Assembly (NCBI GenBank): GCA_002238565.1
Contig: MPMP01000039.1
Span: 1-45,684, forward strand
Length of the DNA stretch: 45,684 bases
Direction: 5' to 3'
Origin: Albidovulum sp. bin36
GTDB lineage: Bacteria; Pseudomonadota; Alphaproteobacteria; Rhodobacterales; Rhodobacteraceae
Shown here: positions 17,405-27,350 of the stretch, one piece after another
Layout: every line of letters starts with the position of its first letter
How positions within the stretch are numbered: the stretch's first letter is position 1
The notes under the pieces: model-generated
Databases searched by the model: none
Told to the model about the DNA's origin: nothing
What the model saw: only the letters and a program-made list of their open reading frames with translations
Translations under genes and position numbers: made by a program

Positions 17405-18757
17405 TCAAGTTGCTCTAACCGGATCGCGAAATGTAACTAGCTCTTCCGCCGCAGTCGGATGCACTGCGACCGTCCGGTCGAAATCTTCCTTCGTCGCGCC
17501 CATCTTCACCGCAACCGCCGCAAGCTGGATCATTTCCGCGGCGCTCTCGCCGACGATATGGACGCCAAGCACGCGCCTGCTCGCCGAATCGACAACGAGC
17601 TTCATGAGAGCTTGCTCCTCCTTGCCCGAAATGGACGAGGCCAGCGGCCTGAACTTCGCCATGTATATCTCGACGCCGCCTCGCTTCCCGGCCTCGTCTT
17701 CGGTCATGCCGACGGTGCCGATTTCCGGCTGCGTAAAAACCGCCGTGGCGATAAATTCGTGATCGACCGGCGTCGGATTACCTTTGAAAACCGTTTCAAC
17801 GAACGCCGCGCCTTCGCGAATCGCAACCGGAGTCAGATTGACCCGGTTCGTGACGTCGCCAACGGCGAATATCGACGGCGCCGCGGTCTGCGAATAATTG
17901 TCGACCTCGATTTCGCCCTTGTCGCCGAGCCTAGCGCCGGCCTCTTCGAGGCGAAGGCCCTTCGTCGAGGGTCGTCGCCCGGTTGCATACATGACCCGGT
18001 CGACTTCAAACCGCCGGTCGTCCAAGGCAACGACCTCGAAGCCGCCGTTCCGAGCGCGTATTTCGGCCACGTCGGTTTGCAGCTCGAGGTCTATCCCGCG
18101 CCCGATCATGGCCTCGCCCAGATGATTGCGAACGTCGTCGTCGAATCCCCTCAAGATCTGAGGCCCGCGGTAGAATTGAAGAACATCGGAACCCATTCCG
18201 TTCAGAATGCATGAGAACTCGCAGGCAATATACCCTCCGCCTACTATAAGTATGCGCTGAGGAAGTTCTTCCAGTTCAAAGACCTCGTTGGATGTAATCG
18301 CGTGCTCGGAACCCGGAAAATCGGGCACCTGCGGCGACCCGCCGGTCGCGACGAGAATATGCCGCGCCCGAATTCGATTCCCATCGGTTAGCTCGACGCA
18401 GTGCGCGCTTTCAAGCACGGCTCGACGATCGAAAACTTCAACGCCCGAAGTTTCGAGCAGCTGGCGGTAAACGCCTTCAAGCCTGGCGATTTCCTTGTCT
18501 TTTGCCGCTTTGAAATGCTTCCAGTCGAATCGGGGGGTTCCGCACGACCAGCCGAAGCCGGCCGCGCTTTGGAATTTTTCCGAAAATCCGGATGCGTAGA
18601 CCATAAGCTTTTTAGGGACGCAGCCGCGAATTACGCACGTGCCGCCCAAGCGAAACTCCTCGGCAAGGGCGACCTTTGCCCCGGCGGCGGCGGCCATTCT
18701 CGCGGCTCGCACGCCGCCAGATCCGCCGCCGATTACAAAAAGGTCGCAATCAAACAT
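17405..18757 (-). CDS. gor: Glutathione-disulfide reductase
   Basis: A 450-residue FAD/NADPH oxidoreductase. It shows the N-terminal FAD motif GGGSGG, the redox-active disulfide GGTCVIRGCVPKK (C41, C46), the second dinucleotide-binding motif IVGGGYIACEFS, and the C-terminal HPTAAEE carrying the active-site histidine of the partner subunit. It regenerates reduced glutathione. It overlaps the rpiA stop by eight bases and is probably cotranscribed with it, an arrangement common in alphaproteobacteria; both relate to NADPH supply and use. Dihydrolipoamide or mercuric reductase is unlikely given the GR-type disulfide spacing and C-terminus. Confidence 0.92.
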   Translation of the reverse strand: MFDCDLFVIGGGSGGVRAARMAAAAGAKVALAEEFRLGGTCVIRGCVPKKLMVYASGFSEKFQSAAGFGWSCGTPRFDWKHFKAAKDKEIARLEGVYRQLLETSGVEVFDRRAVLESAHCVELTDGNRIRARHILVATGGSPQVPDFPGSEHAITSNEVFELEELPQRILIVGGGYIACEFSCILNGMGSDVLQFYRGPQILRGFDDDVRNHLGEAMIGRGIDLELQTDVAEIRARNGGFEVVALDDRRFEVDRVMYATGRRPSTKGLRLEEAGARLGDKGEIEVDNYSQTAAPSIFAVGDVTNRVNLTPVAIREGAAFVETVFKGNPTPVDHEFIATAVFTQPEIGTVGMTEDEAGKRGGVEIYMAKFRPLASSISGKEEQALMKLVVDSASRRVLGVHIVGESAAEMIQLAAVAVKMGATKEDFDRTVAVHPTAAEELVTFRDPVRAT

Positions 18758-19541
18758 GTACGCCGCCCGCGCTTTGGGATCCGACTTCGATTGCCGCGGA
18801 ATTCATTATGGGGTTGCATTTGCCTTCGCTCAATACTTCTACGTCTCCGTTTGGCCATCCAACGATTGCCGACGAAGCAATATTGGCGAACAATCCGTTT
18901 TCAACTACGCCGGGTATGCAGTTTATCTCGGCGGCGATAGCCTCGGGATTGCCGATCCGTCCCAGCGACGCATCGACTATGAAGTTGCCTTCGTCAGTTA
19001 AGTAGGGATCTCCTTCGCCGCCTCTCAATTTGCACTCGGAGCCGTCGACATCGCTCGTGCCGAAAAAGTCTCGCAGGCGGCTCATTGTCGATTTCCATCC
19101 AAACCTTGTAACTTCCACCGGCAGAGGAAAAGAACCAAGCGATTCGACCAATTTGCTTGAATCGGCGATTACGATCATGGTTTCAGATGCCGCCGCGACT
19201 ATTTTTTCCTGAAGAAGCGCGCCTCCGCCGCCCTTAACCAAATTCAAGCCCGGGTCAATTTCGTCGGCGCCGTCAATTGCGATGTCCAGATGGAGGACTT
19301 CGTTGAGGGGCGACAAGCCCAAGCCTAATTCAATGGCGACCCGGCTCGTGCTACTCGAAGTTGATACGCATGTCACGTTCCATTCATTTCTGACCACGGC
19401 ATCCGCCAGCTCGCGCACGAAAATCAACGCCGTCGAACCGCTCCCAAGCCCGATCCGCATACCGTCGTCGATATGTTCAAGCGCGCGATTCGCCGCAAAT
19501 TTTTTGGCGGAATGCGCGTCAGCTAGCAAAATTCCAGTCAT
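18750..19541 (-). CDS. rpiA: Ribose-5-phosphate isomerase A
   Basis: A 263-residue RpiA with the phosphate-binding GLGSGSTA, the catalytic IDGADEID, and KGGGGALLQEKIVA. It interconverts ribose 5-phosphate and ribulose 5-phosphate in the pentose phosphate pathway. The last bases overlap the gor start (GTACATGTTTGA contains both). The C-terminal tail after NGDVEVL is longer than in E. coli RpiA. It diverges from sdaA with about 180 bases between them. Confidence 0.94.
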   Translation of the reverse strand: MTGILLADAHSAKKFAANRALEHIDDGMRIGLGSGSTALIFVRELADAVVRNEWNVTCVSTSSSTSRVAIELGLGLSPLNEVLHLDIAIDGADEIDPGLNLVKGGGGALLQEKIVAAASETMIVIADSSKLVESLGSFPLPVEVTRFGWKSTMSRLRDFFGTSDVDGSECKLRGGEGDPYLTDEGNFIVDASLGRIGNPEAIAAEINCIPGVVENGLFANIASSAIVGWPNGDVEVLSEGKCNPIMNSAAIEVGSQSAGGVHV

Positions 19542-19724
19542 GCAGGATTTCCAAACCGGCGTTTGAGGACGATATAAACCGGTTCCAAGAAAAATTTAAG
19601 GTCGTAGCCGCGTAATTGCTCGGAAAACTTTTCAAGATTTCCGTTTTGCGCCAAAAACGGTCGAATACGGCATGCAGTCACCTGAAAATTTGGCGAGAAT
19701 TTCAAACGCGGGAGGAATTCGAGC

Positions 19725-21098
19725 ATGTTTATTAGCACTTTCGATATTTTCAAGATCGGCGTGGGACCTTCGAGTTCGCATACCATGGGCCCAATGCTTG
19801 CGGCGGGATTGTTCCTGGACACGCTGCGCAAGAGCCATTTTACGCCATTCGGATTGAGAGCTTCGCTCCACGGCTCGCTCGCCTTTACCGGAAAGGGCCA
19901 TGCCACGGACAGGGCGGTCGCTCTGGGATTCCTCGGATTCCTTCCGGACTCGTACGATTCGAATAAAGCCGAAATCGCCTTGGCGAATCTCGCAGCCTCG
20001 CAGACGGTTTCGGTGGAAGGATTGCCTCCGCTGAAATTCGATCCCGCCGAAGATCTGGTTTTTGACTTTGAAACGCGGTTGCCTCGGCATACGAACGGCA
20101 TGGTTCTCAGCGCGACCGACGCGCAGGGCGACATAATCGTTCGGGAATCATACTATTCCATTGGCGGCGGATTCGTAATGTCGGAAAGCGACTTTGCCAA
20201 AAAGCCGGCGGCATCGGCGGACGGCGCCGTGCCCTATCAATTCCGCAGCGCGGCGGAAATGCTGGAACAGGCCGACGAAAGCGGCATGTCCATCGCCGAT
20301 ATGATGCTGGCGAACGAATGCCGGCTGCGCAGTCGCCGGATGGTCGACGAAGGCATCGAGCGGATTTGGGACGCGATGACCCGGTGCATTGCGCGAGGCA
20401 TCGAGACCGGCGGCGTTCTGCCGGGCGGATTGGGAGTCAGGCGCCGCGCCCAGTCGATCATGACCCGCCTTAAGCAGGAATACGGAACGAATCTTGCGGC
20501 GCCTCACATAATCAATGATTGGATTTCCGTCTACGCCATGGCGGTTAACGAAGAAAACGCCTCCGGCGGCCAAGTCGTAACGTCGCCGACGAACGGCGCC
20601 GCGGGAGTCGTTCCCGCGACGCTGAAGTACTATTTGGACCACGTTCCGAGCGCCTGGTCGGGCAGGATACCGGATTTTTTTCTTACGGCTGCGGCGATCG
20701 GCGGTCTAATGAAGCGAAACGCTTCGATTTCCGGAGCGGAATGCGGATGCCAGGCCGAAGTCGGCTCGGCCGCCGCAATGGCGGCCGCCGGTCTTTGCGC
20801 CGTATTGGGCGGCACGCCCGCCCAGGTCGAGAATGCGGCGGAGATCGCTCTGGAGCACCATCTCGGCATGACCTGCGATCCGGTCAAGGGCCTGGTTCAA
20901 ATCCCGTGCATCGAGCGCAACGGCCTGGGCGCCATCAAAGCGGTTTCGGCCGCATCCCTAAGCTTGAGGGGGGACGGCACCCACTTCGTGTCGCTTGACG
21001 CATGCATTGAAACAATGAGGCAGACAGGGAATGACATGAGCGAAAAGTACAAGGAAACGTCATTAGGCGGATTGGCCGTTAACGTACCGTACTGCTGA
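19725..21098 (+). CDS. sdaA: L-serine ammonia-lyase (iron-sulfur, single chain)
   Basis: A 457-residue L-serine dehydratase of the oxygen-sensitive iron-sulfur type. The beta domain opens with [19 protein letters not shown]. The alpha domain has [12 protein letters not shown], and the cysteines that bind the 4Fe-4S cluster lie in [10 protein letters not shown] and [24 protein letters not shown] site precedes ATG 19725. The enzyme converts serine to pyruvate and ammonia. Length and motifs look intact. A hairpin follows about 105 bases downstream. Confidence 0.94.
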   Translation: MFISTFDIFKIGVGPSSSHTMGPMLAAGLFLDTLRKSHFTPFGLRASLHGSLAFTGKGHATDRAVALGFLGFLPDSYDSNKAEIALANLAASQTVSVEGLPPLKFDPAEDLVFDFETRLPRHTNGMVLSATDAQGDIIVRESYYSIGGGFVMSESDFAKKPAASADGAVPYQFRSAAEMLEQADESGMSIADMMLANECRLRSRRMVDEGIERIWDAMTRCIARGIETGGVLPGGLGVRRRAQSIMTRLKQEYGTNLAAPHIINDWISVYAMAVNEENASGGQVVTSPTNGAAGVVPATLKYYLDHVPSAWSGRIPDFFLTAAAIGGLMKRNASISGAECGCQAEVGSAAAMAAAGLCAVLGGTPAQVENAAEIALEHHLGMTCDPVKGLVQIPCIERNGLGAIKAVSAASLSLRGDGTHFVSLDACIETMRQTGNDMSEKYKETSLGGLAVNVPYC

Positions 21099-21202
21099 CC
21101 GGAAATTCGCGATTATTGCGCGCGTTTCGATTAGTCACGAGTTTCAGCGCCGGGCGGAGCAGCGTTCGACTCGCGCGCTGATTTTGAAATCGGTAAAGAC
21201 GT

Positions 21203-21221
21203 GAAGCCCGCTTCGGGCTTC
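21203..21221 (+). terminator. Probable intrinsic terminator after sdaA
   Basis: GAAGCCCG (21203-21210) and CGGGCTTC (21214-21221) form an 8-bp perfect stem with a 3-base CTT loop. A short T-rich stretch (GAGTTTTCT) begins about eight bases later. Position about 105 bases after sdaA fits termination. Confidence 0.55.
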
Positions 21222-21258
21222 GGATCGAGTTTTCTGCGATTCGATCCCGATTCGATGA

Positions 21259-21286
21259 GTCCCGCCGCGCTTCGATGCGGCGGGAC
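21259..21286. repeat. Perfect 10-bp inverted repeat
   Basis: GTCCCGCCGC (21259-21268) and GCGGCGGGAC (21277-21286) flank an 8-base spacer. The element lies between sdaA and the IS630-type remnant. It may be a second terminator, a REP-like element, or a relic of an IS end. I could not see another copy in the window by eye. Confidence 0.35.
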
Positions 21287-21396
21287 CTTGAGGCTCCGGC
21301 CCGCCGGATGGGGAAGCGGGCCTTCGAGGCGCCACCGTGACCTAAACTCGTCACCCAGCCGCCGAAATCCGTGATCCGACTTCCATTCCATCTTTC

Positions 21397-21588
21397 CTTC
21401 TCCACAGCCCGGAGCTGAACCCGGTTGAGACCGTATTCTAGTTCCGGAAATCGCGCCACTTCGCCAACCAGGTCTTCGAGACCGCCGATGCCGTCAAGGA
21501 GAAGGTTGGCGCAGTCTGGTCGGATTTCACCAACTCCCCGGATCGGATCCGCACGCTCGGCGCTAAAAGCTGGGAAGAATTGGCATGA
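21397..21588 (+). mobile_element. IS630-type transposase C-terminal remnant
   Basis: A frame from 21397 to a TGA at 21586-21588 encodes HSPELNPVETVF, a TAG at 21439, then FANQVFETADAVKEKVGAVW and RIRTLGAKSWEELA. This is the characteristic end of IS630-family DDE transposases (SPELNPVE with the last catalytic Glu, then a helical tail ending in a W-containing segment). Only about 64 codons remain and the TAG interrupts them, so it is inactive. No terminal repeats are evident. Confidence 0.7.
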
Positions 21589-21739
21589 GAAACATCAGGG
21601 GAACTTTCAGTGCTTTCAAAAATTTTATTTTTAACACCTGGAAATTTTCCGGTATTGGCATGATCTCCTTATGCGACCGAAACCGCCGCGAAGGAAAAAA
21701 TCGGCGATGAAGGAATACACTCCCCAAACATAGGAATTC

Positions 21740-22327
21740 ATGGCTATGCGAATAATAACGAACTTGATGTCGCTGGCGATTCTTGCCGCGGCGCTTGCCG
21801 GAACCCCGACTTCGGCTTCCGCTGCAGAATACAGAATCGATACCGCGCATTCTTTCATTCAATTCAGGACCAAGCACCTTGGCATCAGCTGGCTCATCGG
21901 CCGGTTCAACCGCTTCGAGGGCCAGATGACATACGACCCGGATGCCGGGCAGGCGTACCAATCGATCGAAGTCACAATCGATGCCAAAAGTCTCGATACA
22001 AACCATGCGGAACGAGACCGGCATCTGCGAGGCCGTCAATTCTTCAATGTCGACGAGCATCCCGAGGTGACATTCGTCAGCACCGGCTATGATGGCGATA
22101 GGACGGGAGGCGTGCTTTCGGGAGATTTGACCCTGCTGGGCATGACAAGAAACGTGTCGTTCAGCGTTACAAGAATCGCCGAAGGAAACGACCCGTGGGG
22201 CGGCTATAGAGCCGGATTCGAGGGCGAATACGCTTTCGCGCCCGCGGAATTCGGTATGAACTACAGACTCGGCCCCGGCGCCGAGACCGTCGAGGTCCAA
22301 TTGTTTATCGAGGCTGTCCGCCAGTAG
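21740..22327 (+). CDS. YceI family periplasmic lipid-binding protein
   Basis: A 195-residue protein. The signal peptide (LMSLAILAAALAGTPTSASA) is followed by AEYRIDTAHSFIQFRTKHLG, the start of the YceI lipocalin-like barrel. TFVSTGYDGDR and VSGDLTLLGMTRNVSF-type segments are typical. YceI proteins bind isoprenoid or other long hydrophobic molecules in the periplasm. It is followed 23 bases later by a cytochrome b561, a frequent partner, which suggests a shared role with quinones at the membrane. Confidence 0.9.
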   Translation: MAMRIITNLMSLAILAAALAGTPTSASAAEYRIDTAHSFIQFRTKHLGISWLIGRFNRFEGQMTYDPDAGQAYQSIEVTIDAKSLDTNHAERDRHLRGRQFFNVDEHPEVTFVSTGYDGDRTGGVLSGDLTLLGMTRNVSFSVTRIAEGNDPWGGYRAGFEGEYAFAPAEFGMNYRLGPGAETVEVQLFIEAVRQ

Positions 22328-22350
22328 AGCAAGCGACCGGGAATTGATCC

Positions 22351-22887
22351 TTGGCCAAGAACCGAGGCGCCAAGTACGGATTCACTAGCAGGCTCTTGCA
22401 TTGGATTCTTGCTATCTGCATGCTCGGGATGGCGTGGCTCGGCTGGTGGATGGTCGGTCTCGACTATTATCACGCGTGGTCGACTAGAGCGCTGGAATTG
22501 CATCGCTCCATTGGAATGGCGGTCCTCGCTCTGGCGGCCGTATTCCTGATTCGGAAATTCAGTTCGGCATCGCCGGCGCTGCAAACGGAACTTCGGCCCT
22601 GGGAGCGCGCCGCCGCCCGAGCGACCCATATTCTGTTGATGTGCGCCATGATTGTTATTCCGGTTTCCGGATACCTGCTGTCGACCTCGTCTGGATCGGG
22701 ATTCGAAATATTCGGGCTTTGGAAAGTCCCAGCCGTGGCGGCCGTTTCCGAACCCGTGCGGAATCTCGCGGAAGCCGTTCACTACTTTGCTTCCTACGGG
22801 CTTCTGGCGCTTGTCGCGATTCATGCCGGAGCCGCTCTCAAGCATCAGTTTATCGACGGGCACGGCACATTGAATAGAATGCTTTAA
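22351..22887 (+). CDS. Cytochrome b561 family protein
   Basis: A 178-residue membrane protein with four helices and histidines suited to bind heme b: SRLLHWILAICMLG, ALELHRSIGMAVLALAAVFL, ARATHILLMCAMIVIPVSGY, and GLLALVAIHAGAALKHQFID. It starts at TTG 22351 with GGGAA upstream; no ATG precedes the first helix. These diheme proteins pass electrons between quinones and other carriers in the inner membrane. The yceI gene directly upstream is a common partner. Confidence 0.87.
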   Translation: MAKNRGAKYGFTSRLLHWILAICMLGMAWLGWWMVGLDYYHAWSTRALELHRSIGMAVLALAAVFLIRKFSSASPALQTELRPWERAAARATHILLMCAMIVIPVSGYLLSTSSGSGFEIFGLWKVPAVAAVSEPVRNLAEAVHYFASYGLLALVAIHAGAALKHQFIDGHGTLNRML

Positions 22888-23449
22888 CTCCGGATCCGGC
22901 GCAACCTATTCCTTCGCGCGGCCCTCTGTACCGCAATGCGGCAAACGCAGGCGGTTTGAAGACGATCGCAGACGCGGGTTAACGGCGTTCTTGGTGTCGA
23001 CGGGTCTTCATTGGCGCGGGAAATTGGGAATTCCCCTCGCTTTTGCAGAATTTCTTTCGTCCCGTTGCCGGGATCCGAATTTTCGGCGCTTGTCCTCTCC
23101 GCCGCCTTATTCGGCGGTCCCCGTATTGCATCGACGGCGCCGCGCAGTTGAATCCGAACGCGCCCGACGACCGCCGCGAACCGGAGAACTCGGGAAGATT
23201 CAAGAATCAGCGGAGTATAATTTCCCGAAACACGGCTCGTCTCCGGATTTTGCCGTGGTCGGCCAACTCGGATTCATCTCCGAAATCTTGCCGGATGAAT
23301 TCAGCGAGTGCGATTAGTGTACCACGGAAATCTATGCAAAGAGCCGAACACGGCATTCGCTTGCCGCGTGTTTGTTGACTTCTGCGCTTCAAATGTAAAA
23401 GGACTGCTCTCGTTTGAGTCGAGCGGGACTTTCATAATTGGAATACGAC
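22888..23449. other. Gene-poor interval before thrS
   Basis: About 560 bases without a recognisable gene. A small hairpin, CCGCCG (23099-23104) with CGGCGG (23112-23117), lies midway and could mark the end of the yceI transcript. Open frames on the plus strand are arginine/proline-rich and unlike known proteins. The thrS promoter and leader must lie near the right end, but no attenuator could be defined. Confidence 0.35.
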
Positions 23450-25402
23450 ATGGACATTGCGGTTCAGTTTCCGGATGGCGGCAGAAAAAATTATCCGTGC
23501 GGAGTAACCGTGGCCGAAATCGCGGCCGGAATTTCGGCGTCGCTGCGCAAGCGGGCCATTTCCGCAACTGTCAACGGCCAGCATTGGGATCTTCAATGGC
23601 CGCTCTCGGCGGACGCAAGCGTCGTAATTCACACGATGAAGGATGAACCGCAATCCCTGGAGCTAATAAGGCACGACCTCGCGCACATTATGGCGCGAGC
23701 GGTTCAGGAGATCTGGCCCGACGCCAAAGTTACGATTGGACCGGTAATCGAAAACGGCTGGTACTACGATTTTGACAAGAACGAGCCGTTTTCACCCGAC
23801 GACTTGCCAAAAATCGAACAAAAAATGCGCGAAATCATCAACATGCGGGATTCGGTTCGAACCGAAACCTGGCCTCGGGAACGCGCGATCGAACATTACA
23901 GGAGCAGCGGCGAGCCGTACAAGGTTGAGCTGATCGGGATGATCCCCGAAGACGAAGATGTGCGCATGTACTGGCACGGCGAATGGCAGGATCTGTGTCG
24001 CGGCCCTCATCTCCAGCACACCGGGCAGGTGCCGGCCGACACCTTCAAGCTTATGAGCATCGCGGGCGCCTATTGGCGCGGAGATTCCCGCAACAAAATG
24101 CTCCAGCGGATTTACGGAGTGGCTTTCCGCAATCGCGAAGATCTTAAAGGCCACTTGAACATGCTCGAAGAGGCCAGAAAGCGCGACCACAGAAAGCTCG
24201 GAAGCGAAATGAAGCTGTTTCACTTCCAGGAGGAAGCGCCGGGCATGGCGTTCTGGCATCCCGACGGCTGGACGGTCTACCGCCAGCTCACCGATTACAT
24301 GCGGCGCCGCCAGATCGAACACGGCTACGTGGAGGTCAACACGCCCCAGGTCGTCGACAGAAGCCTGTGGATCGCATCGGGGCACTGGGAAAAGTACCAG
24401 GAAAACATGTTCATCGTCAGCGTCGACGAGGAGCATGCGGCGGAAAAGCGAATCAACGCTCTCAAGCCGATGAACTGCCCCTGTCACGTTCAAATCTACA
24501 ATTTCGGGCAGAAGAGCTATCGCGACCTGCCCTTGCGCATGGCCGAGTTCGGATCCTGCACCCGCTACGAACCATCCGGGGCGCTTCACGGCTTGATGCG
24601 CGTGCGCGGATTCGTTCAGGACGACGCGCATATCTTTTGCGAGGAGGATCAGATCGAGTCGGAAACCCGGGAATTTATCGGCATGCTCTCGCGCGTTTAC
24701 CGGGACCTTGGATTCCCTGAATTCAAAATCAAGTACGCCGACAGGCCCGAGGTCAGAGTGGGGTCGGACGAAACCTGGGATCGCGCGGAGCAGGCTTTGA
24801 TCGACGCAGCGGAAGCCGGAGGCTATTCCTACGAACTTAATTCGGGCGAAGGCGCGTTTTACGGACCCAAGCTCGAGTTCGTATTGACCGACGCGATCGG
24901 CAGAGACTGGCAATGCGGAACGCTTCAAGTCGATTTCGTTCTGCCGGAAAGGCTCGACGCTGTCTATGTGGGCCGCGACGGCAACAAGCATAGGCCGGTT
25001 ATGCTGCACCGCGCGCTTCTTGGCAGCTTCGAGAGGTTTATCGGAATTCTACTGGAGAACTATGCCGGCCGATTGCCGTTTTGGCTGTCGCCCTTGCAAA
25101 TCGTTGTGGCGACTATCGTATCGGAAGCGGACGAATACGCTCGCGATGTTGTTGAAACCCTCCGAAAGGCGGGTCTGCGAGCGGAAGCCGATACCCGCAA
25201 TGAAAAAATCAATTTCAAGGTCCGCGAGCATTCGCTGAGCAAGGTTCCGGTCATTTTCGCCGTTGGCGCGAAAGAATTGGCGAACGGCACGGTTTCGATC
25301 AGAGTGCTCGGCGAGCGCGGCCTCGAGGTCGCGGGACTCGATGAGGCTGTAAAACGCTTCGCCGCCGAGTCAATGCCGCCCGACCTGCGAAAGGGCGCGT
25401 AG
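23450..25402 (+). CDS. thrS: Threonine--tRNA ligase
   Basis: A 650-residue class II synthetase in canonical order: TGS domain ([20 protein letters not shown]), second additional domain with [20 protein letters not shown], catalytic core with [10 protein letters not shown] (zinc-binding Cys) and [20 protein letters not shown], motif 3 [19 protein letters not shown], and the anticodon-binding domain (PLQIVVATI ... [11 protein letters not shown]). I prefer ATG 23450, with GGAA upstream, over an in-frame TTG at 23438. It charges tRNA-Thr. As in many bacteria it lies just upstream of infC, although about 460 bases separate them here. Confidence 0.96.
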   Translation: MDIAVQFPDGGRKNYPCGVTVAEIAAGISASLRKRAISATVNGQHWDLQWPLSADASVVIHTMKDEPQSLELIRHDLAHIMARAVQEIWPDAKVTIGPVIENGWYYDFDKNEPFSPDDLPKIEQKMREIINMRDSVRTETWPRERAIEHYRSSGEPYKVELIGMIPEDEDVRMYWHGEWQDLCRGPHLQHTGQVPADTFKLMSIAGAYWRGDSRNKMLQRIYGVAFRNREDLKGHLNMLEEARKRDHRKLGSEMKLFHFQEEAPGMAFWHPDGWTVYRQLTDYMRRRQIEHGYVEVNTPQVVDRSLWIASGHWEKYQENMFIVSVDEEHAAEKRINALKPMNCPCHVQIYNFGQKSYRDLPLRMAEFGSCTRYEPSGALHGLMRVRGFVQDDAHIFCEEDQIESETREFIGMLSRVYRDLGFPEFKIKYADRPEVRVGSDETWDRAEQALIDAAEAGGYSYELNSGEGAFYGPKLEFVLTDAIGRDWQCGTLQVDFVLPERLDAVYVGRDGNKHRPVMLHRALLGSFERFIGILLENYAGRLPFWLSPLQIVVATIVSEADEYARDVVETLRKAGLRAEADTRNEKINFKVREHSLSKVPVIFAVGAKELANGTVSIRVLGERGLEVAGLDEAVKRFAAESMPPDLRKGA

Positions 25403-25866
25403 GTCCTCGGGTTGCATTCGGCATGACGAAAGCTCGATTGTTTCCGCCGGTGCCGAGAGGAATGCGCGTCGCCGTTACCCTTGTGAATTTCTGCGCATAC
25501 TTGCTTGCCTTTCAAACGGCCTGACCGCGATCCTTTGCGGTCGAAATTTCGAGTTCGGCTGCGATTGCCGCTAGCTCGCGGCATCCCGGCTTTTGGCGAA
25601 CATCGGACTGCAGCGCCAAGACAAATGCGAACGGGATCGAAAGCCGATGGCAAAGCGAATATTCCAGCCGATTGAATCGGGGATGTCGAGGAATCAAAGC
25701 GGCGGTCCGAATTCCATGCTGCGAACGAATACGGAATCATCGCTTTCTTTAACTTTTTGCGAATTGAGCCCATGACGTTAATTTGCGGCAACCGCTATTG
25801 ATTTTACGAATCGCCCAATATAATTGAGGCTTAGAATTCCTACGCGGTAAAAGAGGAGAAAACCAA
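25403..25866. other. Interval between thrS and infC
   Basis: No gene is visible. A short stem, GACCGC (25523-25528) with GCGGTC (25537-25542), may terminate thrS weakly. The right end holds the candidate infC promoter and a GAGGAG ribosome site at 25853-25858. Confidence 0.4.
25798..25824 (+). promoter_or_regulatory. Candidate sigma-70 promoter for infC
   Basis: TTGATT at 25798-25803 and a perfect TATAAT at 25819-25824, with a 15-base spacer (16 if ATTGAT is taken). The site lies 43 bases before the infC start codon. The -10 match is excellent and the -35 weaker. It implies infC can be transcribed apart from thrS. Confidence 0.5.
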
Positions 25867-26409
25867 ATACCACGTCGACCACATAACGCGCCGCCGGTGC
25901 GCGAAACGGGACCTCGAGTTAATGATCGCATAATCGCCCGTGAAATCCGGCTCATAGGACCTGAGGGCGAAAACTTCGGAATAACAACGCCGGATCAGGG
26001 AATTGAAATCGCTCAGCAGTCGGACTTGGATCTAGTTGAAATCTCGCCAACGGCGGCCCCTCCGGTTTGCAAAGTCATGGATTACGGCAAATTCAAGTAT
26101 ATGCAGCAAAAACGAGAATCCGAAGCTCGAAAAAAGCAAAAAACCATCGAAGTCAAAGAAGTGAAGTTTCGTCCGAATACGGACAGGCACGACTATGACG
26201 TTAAATTGCGAAATGTCGCGAAATTCCTTGGCAACGGCGACAAGGTTAAAGTTACCATGCGATTCCGGGGCCGCGAAATGGCTCACCAGGATATTGGGCG
26301 CAATCTTTTAAATCGGGTCGCAAGCGATATTTCACAGGTCGGAAAAGTTGAAATCCTGCCTAAGCTTGAAGGTCGCCAACTGTTCATGATGATTGGCCCG
26401 TCCAAGTGA
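25867..26409 (+). CDS. infC: Translation initiation factor IF-3, probable AUA start
   Basis: The conserved IF-3 body is unmistakable: [63 protein letters not shown] and [16 protein letters not shown]. The first standard start in frame is GTG 25897, but the frame continues upstream with [10 protein letters not shown], an InfC-like N-terminus. The codon at 25867 is ATA, placed eight bases after a perfect GAGGAG site. Non-AUG starts (AUU, AUC, AUA) are a known feature of infC and allow IF-3 to repress its own translation. I therefore call 25867, giving 180 residues; GTG 25897 is the fallback. The genes rpmI and rplT do not follow, unlike many genomes. Confidence 0.92.
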   Translation: MPRRPHNAPPVRETGPRVNDRIIAREIRLIGPEGENFGITTPDQGIEIAQQSDLDLVEISPTAAPPVCKVMDYGKFKYMQQKRESEARKKQKTIEVKEVKFRPNTDRHDYDVKLRNVAKFLGNGDKVKVTMRFRGREMAHQDIGRNLLNRVASDISQVGKVEILPKLEGRQLFMMIGPSK

Positions 26410-26581
26410 AGTCGACCGAAGGCCTACTGGCTCGGCCGCAATTTCTCTAGGCGGCTGGACCCATGAATTCCGCAGGATCGGCAACGCGAATGGATTCGCC
26501 GCTGAAATCAACCAGCAATGAAAACGCAAGCCGCCAGCGGGAGCCGCTTATGATTCCGGCCGGCGGGCGAGGAGCAATGAA

Positions 26582-27283
26582 GTGCACGATAGGCCGGTTG
26601 TTCTTGTCGTAGCGGGCGGATCCGGGATCGGAGCGGATGCGGCTAGGAAACTGGCCGAAACCGGATACGGGATCGCCGTCATGTCGTCGTCGGGCAAGGG
26701 CGAAAAAATCGGGATCGACCTCGGCGGAGTCGGGTTTACGGGGTCGAATCTAAAAGCCGGGGATTTGGAAGAATTCGCTGAATTCTCATACAAGCGCTAC
26801 GGAAGAATCGACGGCGTTGTAAATTGCGCGGGACACGGGCCGAAAGGCGGCATTCTGGAAATTTCCGACGGCGATTGGCACGCGGGAATGGATTGCTACC
26901 TTCTCAACGTTGTTCGGATGGCGAGAATCGTCACGCCCCTGATGACGAAGCGCGGCGGTTCGATCGTCAACGTTTCGACATTCGCCGCGTTTGAACCCGA
27001 CGCGGATTTCCCGACTTCGGCGGTGTTTCGCGCCGGGCTGGCGGCCTTCGCGAAACTTTACAGCGACAACCACGCCTCCGACGGAATCAGGATGAACAAC
27101 GTACTGCCGGGCTTTATCGACAGCCTTCCCGAAAAGCCCGACAGGAAGGCCCGAATTCCCATGGGGCGCTACGCCCGCGTGAGCGAATTGTCGGAAGTCA
27201 TTTCCTTTCTGATTTCCGATGCGTCCAGCTATATCACCGGCCAGAACATCCGAGTCGACGGCGGACTAACGCGGTCGGTCTAA
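26582..27283 (+). CDS. Divergent SDR-fold protein
   Basis: A 233-residue SDR starting at GTG 26582 with AGGAG seven bases upstream. The fold markers are present: AGGSGIGADAAR for the nucleotide, VNCAG, SIVNVSTFAAFEP, and ITGQNIRVDGGLTRS at the end. The catalytic YxxxK is absent: where it should fall, the sequence reads FPTSAVFRAG, with no Tyr and an Arg near the Lys position. It may be a binding or atypical reductase. It faces the fusion gene at 27351-28922 tail to tail, so it is not in that operon. Its substrate is unknown. Confidence 0.8.
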   Translation: MHDRPVVLVVAGGSGIGADAARKLAETGYGIAVMSSSGKGEKIGIDLGGVGFTGSNLKAGDLEEFAEFSYKRYGRIDGVVNCAGHGPKGGILEISDGDWHAGMDCYLLNVVRMARIVTPLMTKRGGSIVNVSTFAAFEPDADFPTSAVFRAGLAAFAKLYSDNHASDGIRMNNVLPGFIDSLPEKPDRKARIPMGRYARVSELSEVISFLISDASSYITGQNIRVDGGLTRSV

Positions 27284-27350
27284 CATATCCTCGCCGAGGC
27301 ATCTTCCTGTTCGGAAATTCGCAAGACTCATGGCAAGGAATTGCTCGCTA

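Noticed and set aside
22888..23449. Possible T-box or attenuator upstream of thrS
   Set aside because: No T-box consensus or competing stems seen; T-box control is not expected in proteobacteria.
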